This document shows, piece by piece, positions 32,848 to 41,120 of a stretch of 64,000 bases of DNA; the first letter of the stretch is position 1, and each line of letters begins with the position of its first letter. The DNA is taken from positions 35,197-99,196 of the forward strand of contig NZ_JALLGW010000006.1 of the NCBI RefSeq assembly GCF_023074835.1. Reading direction: 5' to 3'. The translations under genes and the position numbers were made by a program. Source of the DNA: Halomarina salina (GTDB taxonomy: Archaea > Halobacteriota > Halobacteria > Halobacteriales > Haloarculaceae). Below the pieces are notes generated by a model that was not told the origin of the DNA, searched no databases, and worked only from the letters and a program-made list of their open reading frames with translations.

Positions 32848-33324
32848 ATGGTATCCGAAGGCGACAGCGCACCCGACTTCACGCGGAAGGTGGCGACCGG
32901 CGACACGGAGGAGTTCACGCTCTCGGAGCGCACCGGCGACGGGCCGCTCGTGCTCGCCTCCTTCCCCGGCGCGTTCACGCCGCCGTGTTCGAACGAGATG
33001 GTCGCGCTCGAAGACCACCTCGACGACTACGAGGACGCGGGCGCGACGCTGTACGGCCTGAGCGCGGACTCGCCGTTCTGCCTCAACGCGTTCCGCGACG
33101 AGCAGGACCTCTCGTTCGACCTCGTCAGCGACATGAGCGGCGACGTCATCGAGGAGTACGGCCTGTCGATGGACGCCCCCGACCTCGGCCTCTACGGCGC
33201 GGCCAACCGCGCGGTGTACGTCCTCGACGACTCGGGGACGGTCACCTACGCGTGGGAGGCCGACGACCCCGCCGAGGAGGAACCCGACTACGACGAACTG
33301 CTCGACGCCATCGAGTCGGCCTGA
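32848..33324 (+). CDS. peroxiredoxin (AhpC/TSA family)
   Basis: This 158-residue thioredoxin-fold protein reduces hydroperoxides. The peroxidatic Cys is in FPGAFTPPCSNEM, matching the PxxxTxxC motif. A second Cys (SPFCLNAF) about 30 residues later could act as resolving residue. The DDSGTVTYAWEADDPAEEEPDYDELLDAI tail is typical of the BCP/PrxQ-like haloarchaeal form. It is divergent from the copper operon (175 bp), which fits shared oxidative-stress conditions without proving co-regulation. Confidence 0.9.
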   Translation: MVSEGDSAPDFTRKVATGDTEEFTLSERTGDGPLVLASFPGAFTPPCSNEMVALEDHLDDYEDAGATLYGLSADSPFCLNAFRDEQDLSFDLVSDMSGDVIEEYGLSMDAPDLGLYGAANRAVYVLDDSGTVTYAWEADDPAEEEPDYDELLDAIESA

Positions 33325-33420
33325 ACGGACGGACGAATCGCGACGCGGTCGAGACGAGGACCATCGTTTTCCTGTGGAGAAAAGCGCACCCACGGCAGGT
33401 ACCTCACAGCGAGGCCGACC

Positions 33421-34476
33421 CTACTCCTCGCTCTCGTAGTGCTCGCCGACGGCCGACGGCATCCGGGTCGAGCCCCAGACGGTCAGCACGACGATGACCG
33501 CGACGTACGGGAACAGGTTGACGAGCCGGTTCGGGAGCTCGATACCCGCCGTCTGGAACTGGATCTGGAGCATGTCGAGGCCCCCGAACAGCAGCGCCGC
33601 GGCGGCCGCGCCGAGCGGGTTGTAGTTCCCGAACAGGTAGGCGACGATGGCGATCCAGCCGCGACCGTTGACCATCGTGTCGCCGGTGCCCGTGAACGAC
33701 CCGGCGTGGGCCATGAGGACGGCGCCACCGAGGCCCGCCATCGCGGCCGAGAAGACGACGGCCACGTACCGGACGCGGGCGACGTCGATACCGGCCGTGT
33801 CGAGCGCCTCCGGGTTCTCGCCGGCGGCCTGGACCCAGTAACCGTACTTCGTCCGGTAGAGCAGCACCCACGCGGCGACGGCGGCGAGGACGGTGAGCCA
33901 CACCAGCGGCGAGGTGTCGAACAGGATCGGGCCGACCACCGGCAGGTCGGCGAGCACCGGGATAGTGAGGTCGGCCATGCTCGCCAGGCCGGGGCTGTTC
34001 CGGTTACCCCAGAGCAGGACGGCGACGAACGGGCCGAACCCGAGACCGACGAACCAGACGGCGAGCCCCGCCACGATCTGGTTGGCCTCGTAGCGGACGA
34101 GCAGGACGCTGAACGCGACGCCGAGCACCACGCTGACGAGCGTCGCCGCGGCGATTCCGAGCCAGAGGTCGCCCTGGCTCGGCGACTCGCCGCCGAGGAG
34201 GAACGTCACCGCCGCGGCGTTGACCGCGCCGAATATCATGAACCCCTCCAGCCCGATGTTGAACACGCCGCTCTTCTCGGCGTAGAGGCCGCCGATGGCC
34301 GCGAGCGCGATGGGACACGACGCCTGGATGGCACGCTCGACGAAGCCGACGGTGAGGATGTCGGCGACCGGCAGGTCGAACACCGTCGTCGAGAGGATGC
34401 CGAGCGCCAGGACGGCGAGGGCGCTCCCGAGCAACAGTCGGTATCGGTCGCTGTAGCGCACGAGCGCGCCACTCAT
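33421..34476 (-). CDS. ABC transporter permease, BMP/nucleoside (NupC/YufQ-like) type
   Basis: This 351-residue permease has about 8-10 hydrophobic segments. The family core is visible: AIQASCPIALAAIGGLYAEKSGVFNIGLEGFMIFGAV, SPLVWLTVLAAVAAWVLLYRTKYGYWVQAAGENPEALDTAGIDVARVRY (EAA-like loop contacting the ATPase) and VNGRGWIAIVAYLFGNYNPLGAAAAALLFGGLDML. Its ATG overlaps the stop of the other permease gene by 4 bp. It is last in the four-gene transporter operon. Confidence 0.92.
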   Translation of the reverse strand: MSGALVRYSDRYRLLLGSALAVLALGILSTTVFDLPVADILTVGFVERAIQASCPIALAAIGGLYAEKSGVFNIGLEGFMIFGAVNAAAVTFLLGGESPSQGDLWLGIAAATLVSVVLGVAFSVLLVRYEANQIVAGLAVWFVGLGFGPFVAVLLWGNRNSPGLASMADLTIPVLADLPVVGPILFDTSPLVWLTVLAAVAAWVLLYRTKYGYWVQAAGENPEALDTAGIDVARVRYVAVVFSAAMAGLGGAVLMAHAGSFTGTGDTMVNGRGWIAIVAYLFGNYNPLGAAAAALLFGGLDMLQIQFQTAGIELPNRLVNLFPYVAVIVVLTVWGSTRMPSAVGEHYESEE

Positions 34477-35606
34477 CGACCTTCACCTCCGAGGCCGGTT
34501 CGCTTCGCCGCCATCCGGAACAGCTCCGGCGCGGCGACGAACAGCACGACGAGCCCCGCGATGCCGTCGATCAGCTGGATGGGGATGTCGGTGTTGATGC
34601 CGATGTAGGAGCCGGCGGAGTCGAGACCGCCGAACAGCAGGCCGGCCGGGACGACCCCGAGGGGGTTGTTCGCCGCCAGCAGGCTCACCGCGATGGCGTC
34701 GAAGCCGTACGTCCCGATGCCGCCGGGGTCGCTGTAGTAGCCCTGGATCATGATGGCGAACACCGCACCGGCGACGCCCGCGACCATCCCCGAGAGGGTC
34801 ATCGTGCTCACGATGGTCCGCCTGGCGTCGACGCCCGAGTACGCCGCTGCGGACTGCTGGTAGCCGCTCGTCACCATGTCGTAGCCGACCGTGGTCCGCA
34901 CCATGAGCACCGCGATCAGGACGACGACGAGCAGTGCGATGGCGAACCCGACGACCGAGAAGTCGGGGTTGTCGTAGACGAGTCGCGGGAACGAGACGTA
35001 CTCGGGAAGGCGTGCGGTGTTCGGTGCGCGGTTGCCCTCGCCGCGGAACGGTCCCTCGACGAGGAAGCCGACGACGCCGGTCGCGACGAAGTTGAGCATG
35101 ATGGTCGTGATGATCTCGTTCGCGCCGGCGTACGCCTTCAGTATCCCCGGAAGCGCGGCGTACGCGCCCGCGGTGACGATGGCCGCCAGCGTCCCGAGGC
35201 CGATGAGGAGGACGCCGCCGGTCGGACCCTCGGGGAACATCGGTGCGAGCCACAGGATGGTGACGATGGTCGTGAACCCGCCGACGACGAACTGCCCCTG
35301 CACGCCGATGTTGAACACGCCCGCGCGGAACGCGATGGCGACCGCGACGCCCGTCAGGATGAGGATGGTCGCGAACTTCAGCGACCGGGCGGTCGCGCTG
35401 CGGTCGCCGAACGACCCCTCGAACATGGCGCCGAGGAACTCGGCCGGGTCGTAGCCCGCGGCCGCCACGATGACGAGGCCGATGAGCAACGCGAGGAGCG
35501 TCGACGCCGTCGCGATGGCCAACCGTTCGAGGACCGTCAGGTCGAGCACTCGGTCGGCCGCCCGGTCGAGTGTCGACCGCGCTCGACTCGACCCGTCGTC
35601 GCTCAC
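34473..35606 (-). CDS. ABC transporter permease, BMP/nucleoside (NupB/YufP-like) type
   Basis: This 377-residue permease has about 8-9 hydrophobic segments. Conserved stretches are FATILILTGVAVAIAFRAGVFNIGVQGQFVVGGF, AYAALPGILKAYAGANEIITTIMLNFVATGVVGFLVEGPF and YSGVDARRTIVSTMTLSGMVAGVAGAVFAIMIQGYYSDPGGIGTYGFDAIAVSLLAANNPLGVV, all typical of the first permease in BmpA-type nucleoside importers. It overlaps both neighbours by 4 bp, so the heterodimeric permease and ATPase are made in step. Confidence 0.92.
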   Translation of the reverse strand: MSDDGSSRARSTLDRAADRVLDLTVLERLAIATASTLLALLIGLVIVAAAGYDPAEFLGAMFEGSFGDRSATARSLKFATILILTGVAVAIAFRAGVFNIGVQGQFVVGGFTTIVTILWLAPMFPEGPTGGVLLIGLGTLAAIVTAGAYAALPGILKAYAGANEIITTIMLNFVATGVVGFLVEGPFRGEGNRAPNTARLPEYVSFPRLVYDNPDFSVVGFAIALLVVVLIAVLMVRTTVGYDMVTSGYQQSAAAYSGVDARRTIVSTMTLSGMVAGVAGAVFAIMIQGYYSDPGGIGTYGFDAIAVSLLAANNPLGVVPAGLLFGGLDSAGSYIGINTDIPIQLIDGIAGLVVLFVAAPELFRMAAKRTGLGGEGR

Positions 35607-37207
35607 GACCGCACCCCCTCGTCCTCCGGCCGCTCGTCGGTGGGTCGCGTGTCCGCGTCCGTGTCGGTCGCCCCCGTCGAGTCGAGGGTCCGGCCGGCCA
35701 TCAGCAGGCCGAGCTCCTCGTCGCTCACCTCGTCGGGGTCGACGACGTCGATGAACTCGCCCTCGTACATGACCGCGATACGGTCGGAGAGCGCCCGGAT
35801 CTCCTCGAGCTTCGAGGAGACGAACAGGATAGCAAGCCCCTCCTCGCGGAGGTCGACGAGGCGGTCGTGGATGAACTCGATCGACCCGATGTCGACGCCG
35901 CGGGTCGGGTGGGCCGCGACCATCACGTCCGGGTCGTGTTCGATCTCCCGACCGACGATGAACTTCTGCTGGTTCCCGCCCGACAGCGACCGGGCTCTCG
36001 CGTCCGTGTTCCCCGGCTGGACGTCGTACTCGTCGACGATCTCCTCGGCGTGGTCGCGGACGGCGGGCCAGTCGACGAACCGTCGGCTGACGAACCGCCC
36101 GACGGTCTGGTTGCCGAGCAGCGCGTTGCGCACGAGGTCGTACTCCTGGACGAGCCCCTCGGTCTGGCGGTCCTCGGGGACGTACGCGATACCGGCCTGG
36201 ATGCGCCGGCGGCGGCTCATCCCGGTGATGTCCTGCCCGTCGAACTGGACCGTCCCCGCCGAGACGGGGCGGACGCCCGTGACGGCCTCGACCAGTTCGG
36301 TCTGGCCGTTGCCCTGGACGCCCGCGATACCGAGAATCTCGCCCTCGTGGACCGTGAGGTCGACGTCGGTCACCTGCTCGCGGCCGCGGTCGCCCTGGAC
36401 GTGGAGGCCGTCGACGTCGAGCATCGGGCGACCGGGCGTGCGCTCTCTGGGTCGGCGCTCGGTGAGCACCTCGCGGCCGACCATCATGCGGGCGAGTTCC
36501 TGCTCGCTCGTGTCGGCCGCGTCGACGGTCCCGATGGCCTCGCCGTCGCGGAGGACGGTCACGTCGTCGGCGACGGCCAGCGCCTCGTCGAGCTTGTGCG
36601 TGATGAAGATGAGCGAGCGACCCGCCGCGGTGAGTTCGTTCATCACGTCGAACAGCCGGTCGACCTCCTGGGGCGTGAGCACGGCCGTCGGTTCGTCGAA
36701 GACGAGGACCTCCGCGCCACGGTAGAGGCTCTTGACGATCTCGACGCGCTGGCGCGCGCCGAGGTCCAGGTCCCGGATCGGCGTGTCGAGGTACTGGTCG
36801 ACGTCGAAGTCGTAGCGCTCACAGATGTCCACCACGTCGCCCCGGGCGGCCGACTCGTCGACCAGCCCGTTGTCGGTCGGCTCGTGGCCGAGGATGACGT
36901 TCTGGAGCACCGTCATCGGCTCGACGAGCTGGAAGTGCTGGTGGATCATCCCGACGCCAGCGTCCATCGCGTCGCGAGGCGAGTCGAACTCGCGAGGCTC
37001 GCCGTCGACGACGACCGTCCCGGCGTCCTTCTCGTAGAGGCCGTAGAGGACGCTCATCAGCGTCGTCTTGCCCGACCCGTTCTCCCCGAGCAGGGCGTGG
37101 ACCGTGCCGCGGTCCAGCGTGAAGTCGACGCTGTCGTTCGCGACGACGTCACCGAAGCGCTTGGTGATGCCCTCCAGTCGGACGGCGGGCTGGGCGTTAC
37201 GTCCCAT
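35603..37207 (-). CDS. ABC transporter ATP-binding protein, tandem domains (nucleoside/sugar type)
   Basis: This 534-residue protein has two ABC domains. In the first, Walker A is GENGSGKTT (41-49), the signature is LDLGARQRVE (148-156) and Walker B is LVFDEPT (168-174). In the second (from about 285), Walker A is degenerate (GVQGNGQTE, Lys replaced by Gln) although LSGGNQQKFIVGRE and AAHPTRGVD remain. That asymmetry is normal for the RbsA/NupA-like family. It energises nucleoside or purine import with the two permeases. The C-terminal 25 residues are acidic. Confidence 0.93.
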   Translation of the reverse strand: MGRNAQPAVRLEGITKRFGDVVANDSVDFTLDRGTVHALLGENGSGKTTLMSVLYGLYEKDAGTVVVDGEPREFDSPRDAMDAGVGMIHQHFQLVEPMTVLQNVILGHEPTDNGLVDESAARGDVVDICERYDFDVDQYLDTPIRDLDLGARQRVEIVKSLYRGAEVLVFDEPTAVLTPQEVDRLFDVMNELTAAGRSLIFITHKLDEALAVADDVTVLRDGEAIGTVDAADTSEQELARMMVGREVLTERRPRERTPGRPMLDVDGLHVQGDRGREQVTDVDLTVHEGEILGIAGVQGNGQTELVEAVTGVRPVSAGTVQFDGQDITGMSRRRRIQAGIAYVPEDRQTEGLVQEYDLVRNALLGNQTVGRFVSRRFVDWPAVRDHAEEIVDEYDVQPGNTDARARSLSGGNQQKFIVGREIEHDPDVMVAAHPTRGVDIGSIEFIHDRLVDLREEGLAILFVSSKLEEIRALSDRIAVMYEGEFIDVVDPDEVSDEELGLLMAGRTLDSTGATDTDADTRPTDERPEDEGVRS

Positions 37208-37252
37208 ACGTGAGCGGGTAGATGTCCATGAGAGAGGTTCGAGCGACGGCGG

Positions 37253-38470
37253 TCAGTTACAGCCCGAGGCGGTGCAGGGGACGCTGATGTCGCCGCTCGT
37301 GATGCCCTGCTTCGCCTCGTCGATGTTCTGCTGGACGACGTCGGGCAGCTGGCCCTCGTAGGCCTGCCCGATGACGAGGTCGACCGCCTCGTCCTCGAGG
37401 CCGACGGTGTTCTGGCCGGCGACGCTGCTGAAGTCGTCCTGCGCGACGGCGGCGGCGACCTCGCGGGTCCCCTCGTTGATGAACTTCACCGCCGACCCGA
37501 GGATGACGTCCTGGAAGTCCGGGAGCGTCTGTGACTGGTCGGCGTCGACGCCGATGGCGAGGCGGCCCTTCGACTGGGCCGCCTCGAACACGCCGCGACC
37601 CGCCGCCGCCGCAGCGTGGTAGACGATGTCGGCTCCGTCGTCGTACTGCGAGCTGGCGATGTCGGCCGCCGTGCTCGTGTCGGTGTAGTTGCCGATGTAA
37701 CCGACGTTGACCTGGACATCGGAGTTGACCCACTCCGCGCCCGCGACGTACGCCCGCTCGAACGCGTTGATGAGCGACCCGTCGACGCCGCCGACGAAGC
37801 CGATCTGGGCGGTGTCGGGCCTGGTCGAGCCACCGCCCCCGGTCAGCTCCTCGGTGGTCATCGTCCCGCCGAGCACGCCCGCGAGGAACGACATCTGGTG
37901 GTTCGCCCAGGTGTAGCCCGCGACGTTGGGCTGGTCGACGTAGTCGTTGATGAGCATCCAGTTCTGGTCGGGGTAGTCGACGGCGTTCTGCGACAGCGCC
38001 TCCGTGTGGTTGTACGACACCAGCACGATGAGGTCGTAGTCACCGCTCTGGGCGAGGTTGGCCTGCGTCGACTGGTACTGCGCCTGCTCGGTCTCCTCGA
38101 CCTGGTTGATCTCGATGTTGTACTCCTCGCTCGCGGTCTGGAGACCCTGCAACGCCAGGTCGTTGAACGCGTTGTCGTCGAACCCGGCCGGACTGGAGAC
38201 GATGGCGACGTTCGTCGGCTCGCCGCTTCCACCGCCGCCACCGTCGCTACTGGTCTCGTTGCCGCCGCTTCCGTTACCGCCGCCGTCGCTGCCGTTCCCG
38301 TCACTGCCGTCGTCGCCACCGTCGCCGTCGCCACCACCGCCGCCGAGACAGCCGGCGAGCGCAGTGGTTCCAGCGAGGACGGCCCCGGAAGCGAGCACGG
38401 ACCGTCGGCTGATCGACTGCTGTGTGCTACCGGTGCTAGAATCGCTAGATTCCTCAGAGGGTCTTTCCAT
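37253..38470 (-). CDS. BMP family substrate-binding lipoprotein (nucleoside ABC importer)
   Basis: This 405-residue lipoprotein has a Tat-like signal with SRRSVLASGAVLAGTTALAGC; the lipobox LAGC gives the lipidated Cys. A long Gly/Asp/Ser linker of about 45 residues follows. The BMP domain reads NVAIVSSPAGFDDNAFNDLALQGLQTASEEYNIEINQVEE, IGFVGGVDGSLINAFERAYVAGAEWV and IVYHAAAAAGRGVFEAAQSKGRLAIGVDADQSQ, which is the nucleoside-binding family related to BmpA/PnrA. It captures the ligand outside the cell for the transporter genes downstream (46 bp gap). Confidence 0.92.
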   Translation of the reverse strand: MERPSEESSDSSTGSTQQSISRRSVLASGAVLAGTTALAGCLGGGGGDGDGGDDGSDGNGSDGGGNGSGGNETSSDGGGGGSGEPTNVAIVSSPAGFDDNAFNDLALQGLQTASEEYNIEINQVEETEQAQYQSTQANLAQSGDYDLIVLVSYNHTEALSQNAVDYPDQNWMLINDYVDQPNVAGYTWANHQMSFLAGVLGGTMTTEELTGGGGSTRPDTAQIGFVGGVDGSLINAFERAYVAGAEWVNSDVQVNVGYIGNYTDTSTAADIASSQYDDGADIVYHAAAAAGRGVFEAAQSKGRLAIGVDADQSQTLPDFQDVILGSAVKFINEGTREVAAAVAQDDFSSVAGQNTVGLEDEAVDLVIGQAYEGQLPDVVQQNIDEAKQGITSGDISVPCTASGCN

Positions 38471-38497
38471 GATACTGAACGTCGTTAACTCACCTGC

Positions 38498-38515
38498 GCA
38501 TAAATATTTGTATGC
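38498..38515 (-). promoter_or_regulatory. AT-rich promoter/operator GCATA-AATATTTG-TATGC of the nucleoside transporter
   Basis: On the minus strand the stretch AAATATTTATG lies about 30-40 bp upstream of the lipoprotein ATG at 38470 and matches a haloarchaeal TATA box in position and content. It is flanked by 5-bp inverted arms GCATA/TATGC, so a regulator could bind over the promoter. Confidence 0.6.
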
Positions 38516-38772
38516 TTACTGAACTTTTCCTCGTACTGTCTTCCGTTGTATTTATTTTCCGCCAGTTAGTTACCACTACGGACAGGTCGGTCGGGGCGGC
38601 CGTTCACGGGTACTGAATCGGACAGTCCACGCACGACCGTCCGAACCGTCGTCGAGTTCCGTCCCACCGGCGAGAGCGGGAGGAGAGGAGTACGGTCCGA
38701 CGAGTAGCGTCCGACTCGTTCGGAGACTGCCGGCGTCGGGCTCGGTCGAGGCACCCGGCGTCGCGGGCCTGA
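38516..38772. other. intergenic region between transporter promoter and msrA
   Basis: There is no supported gene here. The left part (38516-38580) is T-rich on the plus strand (CTTTTCC, GTATTTATTTTCC) and could include upstream promoter sequence of the transporter or a T-tract. The rest is ordinary GC-rich sequence after the end of the minus-strand msrA gene. Confidence 0.4.
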
Positions 38773-39312
38773 CTACTGGGTGACGTTCGCGGCGAACTTC
38801 TCGCGGACCTTCCGGATCTTCGGGTCGGCGTTGAACTGGCAGTAGCCGTCGCCGGGATTCTTCTCGTAGTAGTCCTGGTGGTACTCCTCGGCCTCGTAGA
38901 ACGTCTCCAGCGGTTCGACCTCGGTGACGATGTCGTCGTCGTAGGCGTTCTCCGACTCCAGTCCCGCGATGTACTCCTCGGCGAGTTCGCGCTGCTCGTC
39001 GTCGTGGTAGAGGACGATGGAGCGGTACTGGCTCCCGACGTCCGGCCCCTGCCGGTTCAGCGTCGTCGGGTCGTGGACCGTGAAGAAGATCGCGAGGATC
39101 TCCGGGTAGTCGACGACTGCGGGGTCGTACTCGATCTGGACGACCTCGGCGTGGCCCGTCTCCTCCCGACAGACCGCCTCGTAGGTGGGGTCCTCGACGT
39201 GGCCGCCCGCGTACCCCGAGGTGACCTCGTGGACGCCGTCGACTTCCTTGTACACCGCCTCGGTACACCAGAAACAGCCACCGCCGACGGTGGCGAGTCG
39301 CGTCTCGCTCAT
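38773..39312 (-). CDS. msrA: peptide methionine-S-sulfoxide reductase MsrA
   Basis: This 179-residue enzyme reduces (S)-methionine sulfoxide in proteins and free Met. The catalytic GCFWCTEAVYKEVDGV motif sits at residues 12-27, followed by VTSGYAGGHVEDPTYEAVC, GHAEVVQIEYDP, FFTVHDPTTLNRQGPDVGSQYRSIVLY and YHQDYYEKNPGDGYC, the complete MsrA core with a resolving Cys candidate near the C-terminus. No MsrB domain is fused. It stands alone on the minus strand; oxidative repair fits the peroxiredoxin nearby. Confidence 0.95.
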   Translation of the reverse strand: MSETRLATVGGGCFWCTEAVYKEVDGVHEVTSGYAGGHVEDPTYEAVCREETGHAEVVQIEYDPAVVDYPEILAIFFTVHDPTTLNRQGPDVGSQYRSIVLYHDDEQRELAEEYIAGLESENAYDDDIVTEVEPLETFYEAEEYHQDYYEKNPGDGYCQFNADPKIRKVREKFAANVTQ

Positions 39313-39414
39313 ACCCGCGGTAGGGCGGCCCGACGGTTAACTCCCGCGCGTCCGTGAGTGGTCGCCGGCACGTTCGCGGGCGTTCGCCGAGGCCGAACGG
39401 TCGACCGCACCCGG

Positions 39415-39735
39415 TCAGGTCTCGGCCAGCGAGTCCAGGTCGAGCCCGAACGAGAGACCGCTCCCCTCGACCGACCGCGTACACGGCACCGTCTCGCCTT
39501 CGAGGTCCTCGACGTCGTCGAGCGCGAGGTCGTACGCGTCGAGCAGCGTCTTCAGTCGGCAGTTCATCCCCCAGACGGGCGGTATCGTCAGCGCCTCCTC
39601 GAACCGGTCGCCACTCGGGAGTCCCAGCACCACGGTCACCATCGGGTCGTCGACGCGGACCGCGACGACGGGGAGGTCGTCGAGGCTACCCTGCGTCGCG
39701 GCCAGCGAGTCCGCGACGTCGTCGATGTCGGTCAT
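39415..39735 (-). CDS. hypothetical haloarchaeal protein
   Basis: This 106-residue acidic protein starts MTDIDDVADSLAATQGSLDDLPVVAVRVDDPMVTVVLGLPSGDRFEEALTIPPVWGMNCRLKTLLDAY. It looks mixed alpha/beta, with two Cys (NCRL, PCTRS). There is no membrane segment and no family I recognise. It is co-directional with msrA, 102 bp upstream of it, and borders the partition region. Confidence 0.7.
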   Translation of the reverse strand: MTDIDDVADSLAATQGSLDDLPVVAVRVDDPMVTVVLGLPSGDRFEEALTIPPVWGMNCRLKTLLDAYDLALDDVEDLEGETVPCTRSVEGSGLSFGLDLDSLAET

Positions 39736-39913
39736 ACGAGCGCGTTCGACCGACGCGGCATAAGCTCACCCGTCGGCGAGGCATCCGGTCGACCCGTCCA
39801 GGCGCGCAACTCGGCGGACCGTCGAACCCGTTAGGCGTCGAATCCCTCGCGTCTTCGGAGCGCCGACCTGAACGAGCGGGACGGCTCGGTTCGCGTGGTT
39901 CCTGCGAGACCAG

Positions 39914-40030
39914 CTGGTTCACCTGGTTCGGGGCGACAGGACGGTTCGGCTGGTTCACTCGGTTCGGACACACCAGACGTACAAGACAGTTTTGACGGTT
40001 TTGACGTGTTTGACAGTTCGTTCAGTTTTG
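39914..40030. repeat. 13-unit 9-bp tandem array (candidate iterons/centromere)
   Basis: The sequence divides into thirteen consecutive 9-mers, for example CTGGTTCAC, CTGGTTCGG, ACGGTTCGG, CTGGTTCAC, TCGGTTCGG, then ACAGTTTTG, ACGGTTTTG, ACGTGTTTG, TCAGTTTTG. The consensus is roughly NSGGTTYKS. Three central units are diverged. The array ends 268 bp before the parA ATG. Phased short direct repeats next to parA commonly serve as the site bound by the ParB-like partner. Confidence 0.7.
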
Positions 40031-40102
40031 CCACCAGAGACGGACGAACCGGAAAACCCCGATTGTACCGCCAGTCTCAGCCCCACCGCGCGCCGAGACC
40101 AG

Positions 40103-40122
40103 CACACGACGTTTCCGGTGAA
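40103..40122 (-). repeat. ORB-like repeat, copy 1
   Basis: On the minus strand it matches the consensus TTCACCGGAAACGYGGTGTG with one change (CGT-C-GTGTG). It lies 176 bp upstream of parA, outside the orc1 intergenic region. Confidence 0.8.
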
Positions 40123-40230
40123 AATGCCATCCACAGCTCTGTAGCCGCGATATTGTACCTATGACATTCACGGAACTTGTGACGTCCGATGTGTCTCGCC
40201 CGATTCGAGTAGTTCAGACAGTTTGTACGT

Positions 40231-40241
40231 CAAAACCAGTT
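40231..40241. promoter_or_regulatory. CAAAACCAGTT site in the parA promoter
   Basis: This is an inverted-orientation relative of the 9-bp array unit (its complement reads AACTGGTTTTG). A second such site overlaps the region just before the parA start, suggesting autoregulation by the partition proteins. Confidence 0.45.
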
Positions 40242-40284
40242 CGCCCATCACGTACGCGTCTGACGTAACGTTAAGCCGACTCGT

Positions 40285-40295
40285 CCAAACCGGTT
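40285..40295. promoter_or_regulatory. CCAAACCGGTT site just before parA, with AACCGGTT palindrome
   Basis: The site ends 3 bp before the parA ATG at 40299 and contains the 8-bp palindrome AACCGGTT (40288-40295). A protein bound here would block transcription or initiation at parA. Confidence 0.5.
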
Positions 40296-40298
40296 CGT

Positions 40299-41120
40299 AT
40301 GGCCGGTCCAGCGAAGCTATCATTTTCGAATCAGAAGGGTGGCGTGGGCAAGACCACCGTCGGCATCAACGTCGCCGGCGCGCTCAACGCACGCGGGCGC
40401 GACGTGCTGTTCGTGGACCTCGACCCGCAGGGCAACGCGACGGAGGGCCTGGGCTTCCGCGAGGCGTACGACGAGGACCCACCCAGCCTGTTCGACGTGC
40501 TCACCGACCCCGAGCATCGTGACTCGTTCCCCGACCTGGTCCGCGACCACCCCGAGATGGACGTGGTCCCCTCGAACATCGACATGACCGCGGCCGAACC
40601 CGAGCTGACGCTCTCGCGGCGCGGCGGCGAGCAGTTGGCACTCGCGCTGGAGACCGTCGAGGACGACTACGACTACGTACTGGTCGACTGTCCGCCACAC
40701 CTCGGCTACCTCACCGACAACGGTCTGCACGCGACGCGGAACGTCCTCATCCCGGCGCTCGCCGAGTCGACCAGCAAGCGCGCGCTCGAACTGCTGTTCG
40801 ACCACGTCGAGTCGCTGGAACTCGACTACGACATCACCATCGCCGAGCGCGGCGTCGTCGCCAACCGCGTCGAGTCGACCAACGAGGGCCGGACGATGCT
40901 CGACTGGTTCGACGAGGCGTTCCCCGACATCCCCGTCTGGGAGGTCCGCAAGCGCGTCGCACTCCAGCGCGCGTTCTCAGAGGGCGTCTCGCTGTTCGAG
41001 TACGACCCCGAGGTCGACATGACCGAGACGTTCCTCGCCATCGCCGCGAACCTCGACGAGCAGTTCGGGTTCGACGACGCCCCCGCGGAAGCGACGGAGA
41101 CCGCGGAGGTGCGCCGATGA
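40299..41120 (+). CDS. parA: ParA/Soj family partition ATPase
   Basis: This 273-residue deviant-Walker ATPase has Walker A NQKGGVGKTTVGINVAGAL (residues 11-29, with the signature Lys), VLFVDLDPQGNATEGLGF (switch I) and YDYVLVDCPPHLGYLTDNGL (Walker B). It positions and segregates DNA by cycling on nucleoid DNA with a centromere-bound partner. The next gene overlaps by 4 bp and encodes that likely partner. Together with orc1 and the repeats this forms a replication/partition cassette typical of haloarchaeal replicons. Confidence 0.93.
   Translation: MAGPAKLSFSNQKGGVGKTTVGINVAGALNARGRDVLFVDLDPQGNATEGLGFREAYDEDPPSLFDVLTDPEHRDSFPDLVRDHPEMDVVPSNIDMTAAEPELTLSRRGGEQLALALETVEDDYDYVLVDCPPHLGYLTDNGLHATRNVLIPALAESTSKRALELLFDHVESLELDYDITIAERGVVANRVESTNEGRTMLDWFDEAFPDIPVWEVRKRVALQRAFSEGVSLFEYDPEVDMTETFLAIAANLDEQFGFDDAPAEATETAEVRR

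Larger units (their letters stand above)
39736..40298. other. gene-free region upstream of parA with iteron-like array and one ORB
   Basis: No convincing coding frame exists here; short frames such as one giving repeated S/E/P tripeptides simply translate the 9-bp array. The region holds the tandem 9-bp array (39914-40030), an origin-recognition-box-like repeat (40103-40122) and two inverted copies of the array-type unit in the parA promoter (40231-40241, 40285-40295). It is a candidate centromere/operator region for the ParA system. Confidence 0.6.

Noticed and set aside
39831..40164. Short frames giving Ser/Glu/Pro tripeptide repeats
   Set aside because: They translate the 9-bp array on both strands equally well and lack a consistent start, so the repeat is better explained as a DNA element.
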